DNA of 64,000 nucleotides, from NCBI RefSeq assembly GCF_017639205.1, contig NZ_CP071139.1, positions 1,302,001 through 1,366,000 on the forward strand, written 5' to 3'. Below the pieces are notes generated by a model, which worked only from the letters and a program-made list of their open reading frames with translations, was not told the DNA's origin and searched no databases. This stretch comes from Streptomyces nojiriensis. GTDB taxonomy: Bacteria > Actinomycetota > Actinomycetes > Streptomycetales > Streptomycetaceae. Positions 58,824 to 64,000 of the stretch are shown in pieces. Each line of letters starts with the position of its first letter. Position 1 is the first letter of the stretch. A program made the translations under genes and the position numbers.

Positions 58824-60078
58824 TCAGCCGGTGGGCAGGCTTTCGGTCGTCGGGCGGCGGCGGACGCCGTCCGCGGTGAGCTGTACGAGTTCGCGGCGGA
58901 CGGTGTCGTGGTGGGTGGGGTGGAAGCCGGGGACGGAACCGATGCGGGCGCCGGAGGTGGGGTCCCAGATCTCCAGGCCGGGTCCGCCTGCCGAGTACAG
59001 CAGGCCGTCGGCGGCGAAGAACCGGCCTTCCGGGCCTCCGAACGTCGCCGTCTCGTCGGGCCCCGAGCCGTGGACGCCGAGGTCGACCATGCGGGTGACG
59101 TCGAAGACGCGGGCGCCGGGGACCACTGCCTCGTCGTCGTCTCCGAGCCCGCCGAGGACGATCCGCGCCTCGTCCAGCCAGACCATGGGCCGGTTCCAGT
59201 GGTACTCGCAAGGAGGCAGCCGCCGGAATTCGACGGCGGGCTGCTCGCCGTGCCAGGCGGACTCCCCGTCGGCGAACACGGGTGCCGCCCGGGCTGAGGT
59301 GGAGCGCGCCGTGGAAGCTGTGCGCCCAGGCGGCCTCCTTCTCGGACTCCGGCATCAGGAGGACCGGCTCGCCGGTCGCCGGGTCCGTGCCCGCGATCCG
59401 GTTCCACCGGGTGCGGTGCAGGACGACGTCGCGGCCGGCGTGCTCGGTGAACAGGAGGGAGTAGGGGACGGTCTCGCTGTGGTACCCGTCGTTCTCCAGG
59501 ACCGCGGTGACCGCTCCGGTGGTCAGGTCGATCACCTCGCCGGTGCGGCCGAAGTCGACGGCGACGGCGGCGAACCGGCCGTTGCGGGAGGCGTGCAGCC
59601 GCAGGGCCTTGTCGTGCCCGTTCCACGGCTCCGCATCGGCCGGCACGCTGACGCCGGTGGTGGCCAGGTGCGTGCAGGAGCCCGCCTCGGCGTCCCACAG
59701 CAGGATCCGCCCGTCGGCCGCGAGCAGCAGCAGTCCCCGCTCGGTTGGAGCGAGGTCCAGGACCGTACCCGTGTCCGCGGGGAACGGGACCAGGGGTCCG
59801 GCGCCCGGGACGGGGCGGGAGGCATCGATGGTCTCAGGGCGCCCGACGGAGTCGACCACGCTCCCGTACGAGGTGTCCGAACAGTCCTCACAGATGCGGC
59901 CGGTGGTGACCGGCCGGCCGTGTTGGGCTTCTTCGCGGCACAGGGCGCATATCCGCTGATGCTCGAGGCCGTGCCCGGTGTAGTGGATGGAGAAGTCGAC
60001 CTCGTCGGTCGCGGTCCGGATGTGCTCGCAGACCGGGAGGCCGTAGGCGGGGGCGTCGTGGCCGCAGGCGAGTGCCAT
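58824..60078 (-). pseudogene. Cys/His-rich N-terminus plus WD40-like propeller protein, frameshifted
   Basis: ATG 60078 with GAGGAG upstream. The first 80 residues carry LACGHDAPAYGLPVCEHI, HQRICALCREEA and GRICEDCSD, a likely zinc-binding module. Then propeller-like blades follow (ADGRILLWDAEAGSCTHLAT, TGEVIDLTTGAVTAVLENDG, DVVLHRTRWNRIAGTDPATG). Near 59285 one base is off: after GALHLSPG the other frame continues APVFADGESAWHGEQPAVEF to GLEIWDPTSGARIGSVPGFH and TTESLPTG (TGA at 58824). With the frame restored it is about 417 aa. Function unknown. Confidence 0.72.
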
Positions 60079-60587
60079 GGTGGTGTCTCCTCGAAGTGGT
60101 GTTCCGGGCGGGTTGCCGCAGGGTCGGCCACCGGTCGTCCCATTCCATCCGACGGAATACTCGATTCCGGCCCGGTGCAGCATGCGGCGGCCTGATCGAA
60201 CGACTTCCCGCGTCCGTTCGGGCAGAGTCGGGCGCAGACGGGAACCACATGTTCGGACGGGGCAGTTCCCGTCGCGACAGGCCGACGCCAAGCGGATGCC
60301 AAGCCGATGCCAGGCGTTCCAGGGCAGGGTGGGAGAGACCTCGGCGGCGGCTGTGGTGGTTCGCCGCGCAGACCGGCCGCGGCCGCAACAACCCCTCCCG
60401 CGGGCCCCGGTTCCGGCCGTCGGCCCGAACACCAGATCGGCGGTGCACCCCCGTGCTCCTCACCCTCCCCGTCCCGGCTCCGGCCACCTCATCCGTTCCC
60501 GCCGACAGGGTAGGAGCGGTAGCACCTCCGCGCAGCCGCAGGTCCGCACCCGGCGGTTCCCGGCACGGCAGCCCCCGGTGCGGGCCG
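60079..60587. other. Divergent intergenic region, nothing recognised
   Basis: About 510 bp between the starts of the repeat protein (-) and the LuxR regulator (+). The reading frame of the regulator is open through much of it but the sequence is Arg/Pro-rich and not conserved in type. It should contain both promoters; none identified with confidence. Confidence 0.45.
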
Positions 60588-61211
60588 GTGGGCGTGTTGG
60601 TGACCGCCGAGGACGCCTTGACGGCAGAGGGTGCGCGGGCGCGGCTGCGCGACTACGCCGGGCTGCGGCCCCTGCCCGCTGCAGAGCGGCACCGGGCCGA
60701 TGTGCACCTCGTCTTCGCTGACCGGTTCACCGGCGCCACCTTGGATCTCCTGCGTTCGCTGGCCGCCGACGCGCACGATCCGGGAGCCGGGGCAGTGCTG
60801 GTGACGGGCGAGGTCCCCGACCGGTATGTCCTGCCCGCCGTGCAATACGGTCTGCGCAGCGTGGTGGCACGCACCGCAGCGGGATTCGATGCGGTGGCCG
60901 AGGCCGTCCGGGAGACGGCCCGGGGCAACGCCGTGCTGCCGTCTGGGATCCAAGGAGCACTCATCGACCAGGTGCTCGGTCTGCGTAGCAGCGTGCTGGA
61001 ACCCGCCGGGCTTACGTTCTCGGGGCTGGGGATCAGGGAGGTGGAGGTGCTGCGGCTGCTCGCGGAGGGCCTGGACACCGCGGACATCGGGCGCCGGCTG
61101 AACTACTCCGAGCGTACGATCAAGCAGGTGATCAGCGGGGTGACGGGTCGGCTGGGCCTGCGCAACCGCACCCAGGCGGTGGCCTACGCTTTCCGGCACG
61201 GCGCCCTGTGA
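60588..61211 (+). CDS. LuxR/NarL-type transcriptional regulator with degenerate receiver
   Basis: 207 aa if started at GTG 60588 (GTG 60594 is equally possible; no strong ribosome site). The N-terminal 120 residues have a receiver-like rhythm (DVHLVFADRFTGATLDLLRS, AGAVLVTGEVPDRYVLPAVQ, GLRSVVARTAAGFDAVAEAV) but lack the acidic pair and phospho-Asp of true response regulators. The C-terminal HTH is LGIREVEVLRLLAEGLDTAD then IGRRLNYSERTIKQVISGVT, standard LuxR. It is a phosphorylation-independent regulator type often linked to secondary metabolism in Streptomyces; targets unknown. Confidence 0.85.
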   Translation: MGVLVTAEDALTAEGARARLRDYAGLRPLPAAERHRADVHLVFADRFTGATLDLLRSLAADAHDPGAGAVLVTGEVPDRYVLPAVQYGLRSVVARTAAGFDAVAEAVRETARGNAVLPSGIQGALIDQVLGLRSSVLEPAGLTFSGLGIREVEVLRLLAEGLDTADIGRRLNYSERTIKQVISGVTGRLGLRNRTQAVAYAFRHGAL

Positions 61212-61422
61212 CCCGGCGGCGCCCGCCGGTCGGGGGGTGACTGGCCGCTCAGGACGTCCGCTTCCGCCAAGAATCGCCCGGCGATGGTCTCCGCGATTAC
61301 GCCAGTCATTGCATCCGGACCTGGCGAAGCCGGGGCGCGGCCAGCACGCCCCCAACAGTGCGGGATCCACTCGTCCGCGCGTTCGGCAGCACGCCGCGCC
61401 TGCGGACCGCCGCGCCCCTAGC

Positions 61423-61917
61423 ATGGGAACTGTGCGATCCATTCTCCCGAAGAACGAGGGCGGCCGCATACAGAGCCTCCTACAGCTCGTCGAGGACGGC
61501 ATTCACCTCGTCGTTGCGGCGCTCCTCGTACTGCTCGCGGGGCTCCTGACCGTCGGGGTCGTCCAGGACGTCATCAAGTCGATCCAGGGGCCGTACCGTG
61601 AGGAGACGATCGTTCTCTCCGCATTGGACAGCAGCCTGGTGCTCTTCATCGTGGCCGAGCTGCTCCACACCGTCCGCCTCACCATCAGGAACCAGACCCT
61701 CGACGCGGAGCCGTTCCTCGTCGTCGGCCTGATCGCCGGCGTCCGCAAGGTGCTCATCGTGACGGCCGAGGCGGAGAAGTCCTTCCGGTGGCAAGTCGAA
61801 GGGATCGAACTGCTCAGCCTGGCGGGGCTGATCCTCGTCATGGCGACAGCAGTGTACGTGTGGCGGCGCTCGACACGGCCGGGAGACTACTTCACACCCC
61901 CGGAGGCGCGACACTGA
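61423..61917 (+). CDS. PsiE-like (phosphate-starvation-inducible) membrane protein
   Basis: 164 aa from ATG 61423. Four membrane spans: GIHLVVAALLVLLAGLLTVG, SALDSSLVLFIVAELLHTVR, PFLVVGLIAGVRKVLIVTAE and LLSLAGLILVMATAVYVWRR, with the family arrangement ELLHTVRxxIxxQ and PFLxVGLIAxVRxxL. No ribosome site is visible; TAGCAT at 61419-61424 lies seven bases before GTG 61432, so a leaderless message starting VRSILPKN (161 aa) is an alternative. Role in E. coli is unknown beyond Pho regulation. Confidence 0.83.
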   Translation: MGTVRSILPKNEGGRIQSLLQLVEDGIHLVVAALLVLLAGLLTVGVVQDVIKSIQGPYREETIVLSALDSSLVLFIVAELLHTVRLTIRNQTLDAEPFLVVGLIAGVRKVLIVTAEAEKSFRWQVEGIELLSLAGLILVMATAVYVWRRSTRPGDYFTPPEARH

Positions 61918-61932
61918 CCGTCGCGGAAGCTG

Positions 61933-64000
61933 TCACCCACCCCGGTGCGGTTGTGCTGATTCGTCATCTTCCGCAGCCAAGGCCGTTCGCGTCCGCTGCT
62001 GCTCGCGAGCAGAGCCCATGTCGCGTTCCAAGGCTGTACGGCTGACGGCCGTCGCAAGGTCCTCCAAGGCTCGCTTCTGCAGTTCCGCCCCGCGCCGCAC
62101 CACGGGGCTCCGGTCCACAGGGGCGTCCTGCCACGCGTGGAGCGCCTCCTCCACGCGCCCCCAGTCCATATTCCTGTGCTCAAGCACGTCGACCGCCGCC
62201 TGCGCGGTGTCCGCCTCCAGGGCCTCGGCAAACCGCTCCGCCTCGGGGACGGGACGGCTGTCGGCCCGCGGGACGTGGCTCTCCATGAGCATCGCCGCCC
62301 GGTCGAACCCCTTGAGCGCCTCCTGCGCCTCCTCCGCCTCGCGCGACGTCAGGCCCCTGGGGCGGACCGGTTCCTGCCTCGCCCGGTCGTATGTCTCCTG
62401 CCAGGCGGCACGTGCCTCCCTGCTCGCCAGGAGTGCCTTGCGCAGGTCGGCGTGATGTTCCCGGGTCGGTTCGGCGTAGCTGCGGAGCACCGCGGCCGCG
62501 TAACGGCCGTCCGCGGCGAGCCAGTCCGCAAGCCGGTCCGGCAGCCGGGGCGTCTCCCATGCGGGGAACACCACGTACGCCAGCATGGCCAGGGCCCCGC
62601 CGAGCAGGGTGAGCACCACCCTCTCCGGGACCGTCTGCTCCCATGCCTGGCCGCCCATGCCGAGCAGGAAGACGACGTATGCGGCAGTGAAGCACTGGGA
62701 GTATGCGTAGCCGGTACGGTTCAGCGTGTACGACAGGCCCGCCGAGACCACCGCCAGCAGGCCGAACACATGGGCGTCCGGGCCCAGGGCCCGCACCATC
62801 CCGGTGGCGAGCGCGACCCCCGCCAGGGTCCCGGCGAAACGGGCCACCGCCCGCGCGTACGTCTGGTGGAAGTCCGGCCGCATCACCATCACCGAGGTGA
62901 TGGGCGCCCAGTAGCCGTGGCCCACTGGTAGCCGGGCGGCGATCAGGTAGCCGAGCGTGGCCACCGCCGCCAGGCGGACGGCGTGCCGGAACACGGGTGA
63001 GTCCCGGCGGAGCTCACGTCGGACCGCCCGGGCCACGACCGGGACCAGCCGGAACATCGTCGGACGCACCAGCAACTGGGCGTCCGCGGGGTTGAGCGGC
63101 GTGGGTGTCCTCCCGCGCGTGCCGCACCGGGCGATCTCCAAGGCCTCGCCGAGCAGTTCCACGAGCCGCTCGGCGGCCTGCCGCGCGGGGCCCTCGAGCA
63201 CCTCGTGCTCCTCGTCGACGCACAGGGCGTCCGTGCTTCCGGGCGAGACCTCGGCGGGAGTGCCGCGGCGGATCGAACGGGCGGCCGCATCCAGGACCTC
63301 GGCGGCCGCGTCGAGCAACTCCCTTGCTCGGTCACGCCCGGGCCCCTCCGCCGGGGCGCCGACGTCCGGATCGGCGAGTGCGGCGACGACGGGCCGAATG
63401 CGCTCGGCGAGCCCCCGGGGACCGTGCAGTACGGAGGGACGGGTGCGGGCCTGCGACGGCGTCACGGCGGCCGCGTCCCGCGCCGTCATCAACGGTTCCG
63501 GGTCGAACGGGGCGGTCGGGTCGTGCCGCAGCCGGCGGGCGTAGTCCGCCACGGCGGCCAGGGCGTCGGCGAGCGCGTCACGATGCGCCCCCCAACGGCG
63601 GATCGGGAACAGCAGGATCAGCAGGGCCTGCGCCACGCCCCCGAGCGCGATGATCCCGGCGTGCTCCAGAGCCCGCCCGACGCTCGTGGGCAGGGTGACG
63701 GTCACCAGCATGCTGCCGACCGTCGTCGCTGCGACGATCCCGGCGGTCGATCCGACGGCCCACGCCATCCCTGCGGCAAAGGCCCATACGGCCAGCAGTG
63801 GGAGGAACATCGCGAGTCGGCCCGCCGCCAGATAGCCTACGAAGGTGCTGAGCGCCAGACCGGCGCCCGCGCCGAGCGCGATCACTTTGCGGGGACGCCA
63901 GGTGCGCTGGAAAGTAGCTGCGCCCGCGGAGTAGGCACCGAGGGCGGCGGACGCGGCGTATGCCGGGGAGGCCAGCCACAGCGCCGGCCCGATGACGATC
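61933..64000 (-). CDS. FUSC family membrane protein (aromatic-acid-exporter type), N-terminus outside window
   Basis: The frame is open from 61933 to the right edge, so the start lies beyond the window; at least 689 codons are present. Two membrane blocks are visible: the first near the right edge (ALSTFVGYLAAGRLAMFLPL, TTVGSMLVTVTLPTSVGRAL), the second in the middle (LAAVATLGYLIAARLPVGHG, YWAPITSVMVMRPDFHQTYA), with the FUSC signature YWAPITxVMVMRPDFxxTxxR. Helical cytosolic segments follow each. Such proteins resemble AaeB/YccS efflux pumps. Convergent with the PsiE-like gene (15-bp gap). Confidence 0.9.
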   Translation of the reverse strand, partial: IVIGPALWLASPAYAASAALGAYSAGAATFQRTWRPRKVIALGAGAGLALSTFVGYLAAGRLAMFLPLLAVWAFAAGMAWAVGSTAGIVAATTVGSMLVTVTLPTSVGRALEHAGIIALGGVAQALLILLFPIRRWGAHRDALADALAAVADYARRLRHDPTAPFDPEPLMTARDAAAVTPSQARTRPSVLHGPRGLAERIRPVVAALADPDVGAPAEGPGRDRARELLDAAAEVLDAAARSIRRGTPAEVSPGSTDALCVDEEHEVLEGPARQAAERLVELLGEALEIARCGTRGRTPTPLNPADAQLLVRPTMFRLVPVVARAVRRELRRDSPVFRHAVRLAAVATLGYLIAARLPVGHGYWAPITSVMVMRPDFHQTYARAVARFAGTLAGVALATGMVRALGPDAHVFGLLAVVSAGLSYTLNRTGYAYSQCFTAAYVVFLLGMGGQAWEQTVPERVVLTLLGGALAMLAYVVFPAWETPRLPDRLADWLAADGRYAAAVLRSYAEPTREHHADLRKALLASREARAAWQETYDRARQEPVRPRGLTSREAEEAQEALKGFDRAAMLMESHVPRADSRPVPEAERFAEALEADTAQAAVDVLEHRNMDWGRVEEALHAWQDAPVDRSPVVRRGAELQKRALEDLATAVSRTALERDMGSAREQQRTRTALAAEDDESAQPHRGG

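Overview
The window is high-GC actinomycete DNA, most likely from a Streptomyces chromosome and probably from an accessory or arm-like region. This is inferred from the strong third-position GC bias, the many GTG starts, the TetR-type regulators, the IS481 elements and the protein families present. I see no rRNA, tRNA or CRISPR array. All function calls come from reading motifs by eye; no search was run.

Layout. 0.2-3.1 kb: a TetR regulator divergent from an FAD monooxygenase, with two palindromic operators between them, then two small F420/FMN-type proteins. 3.36-4.67 kb: a nest of CTAG-flanked elements (MITE, IS481 copy, MITE). 4.7-13.1 kb: an FAD oxidoreductase translationally coupled to a Ser/Thr kinase-TPR protein, an MpaB-type oxygenase, a lysA remnant, a MerR/TOBE protein, MepB, a VOC protein and a SulP transporter. 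A further MITE lies at 13.25 kb.

13.4-29.2 kb is the best organised part: an OsdR/DevR-like dormancy (hypoxia/redox) regulon. It holds the response regulator and its double-GAF histidine kinase, a cyclic-nucleotide-binding protein, four CBS-BON proteins, two universal stress proteins, an Acg-like nitroreductase, an Rv1733c-like membrane protein, two pyridoxamine-oxidase-like proteins, and a four-gene operon (alcohol dehydrogenase, XRE-PPOX fusion, HAD phosphatase, GH65 phosphorylase). Repeated GC-rich palindromes of the type GGGCCGGTCGGCCC, paired about 20-21 bp centre to centre, stand at the four main promoter regions and are probably the regulator's sites.

29.2-40.2 kb is accessory DNA: a second TetR gene with an AT-rich palindrome, a decayed tyrosine recombinase, several proteins I do not recognise, a clear cobalamin riboswitch ahead of an 83-aa two-helix membrane protein, a Cys-rich tail peptide, a secreted sialidase-like protein, another MITE, and an unknown protein with a possible PD-(D/E)XK motif.

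40.4-52.6 kb is full of broken genes, mostly by single-base frameshifts: three STAS proteins, a lycopene cyclase, VOC proteins, a SpoIIE-type phosphatase, a duplicated methyltransferase, an SRPBCC protein and an IS30 remnant. Intact among them are DUF2188, SRPBCC, a redox enzyme/CDGSH/methyltransferase operon, an orphan CBM48 protein and an ADF/cofilin-like protein. Such a density of one-base frameshifts could be real decay or uncorrected indels in the assembly.

52.6-57.0 kb is an Asp23/Gls24 envelope-stress island with AmaP-like anchors, two Asp23 proteins, a sigma factor and two Asp23-like partners, ending at a second, frameshifted IS481-type element. 58-64 kb holds a pirin fragment, a frameshifted repeat protein with a Cys-rich N-terminus, a LuxR-type regulator, a PsiE-like protein and a FUSC-type transporter that runs off the right edge.
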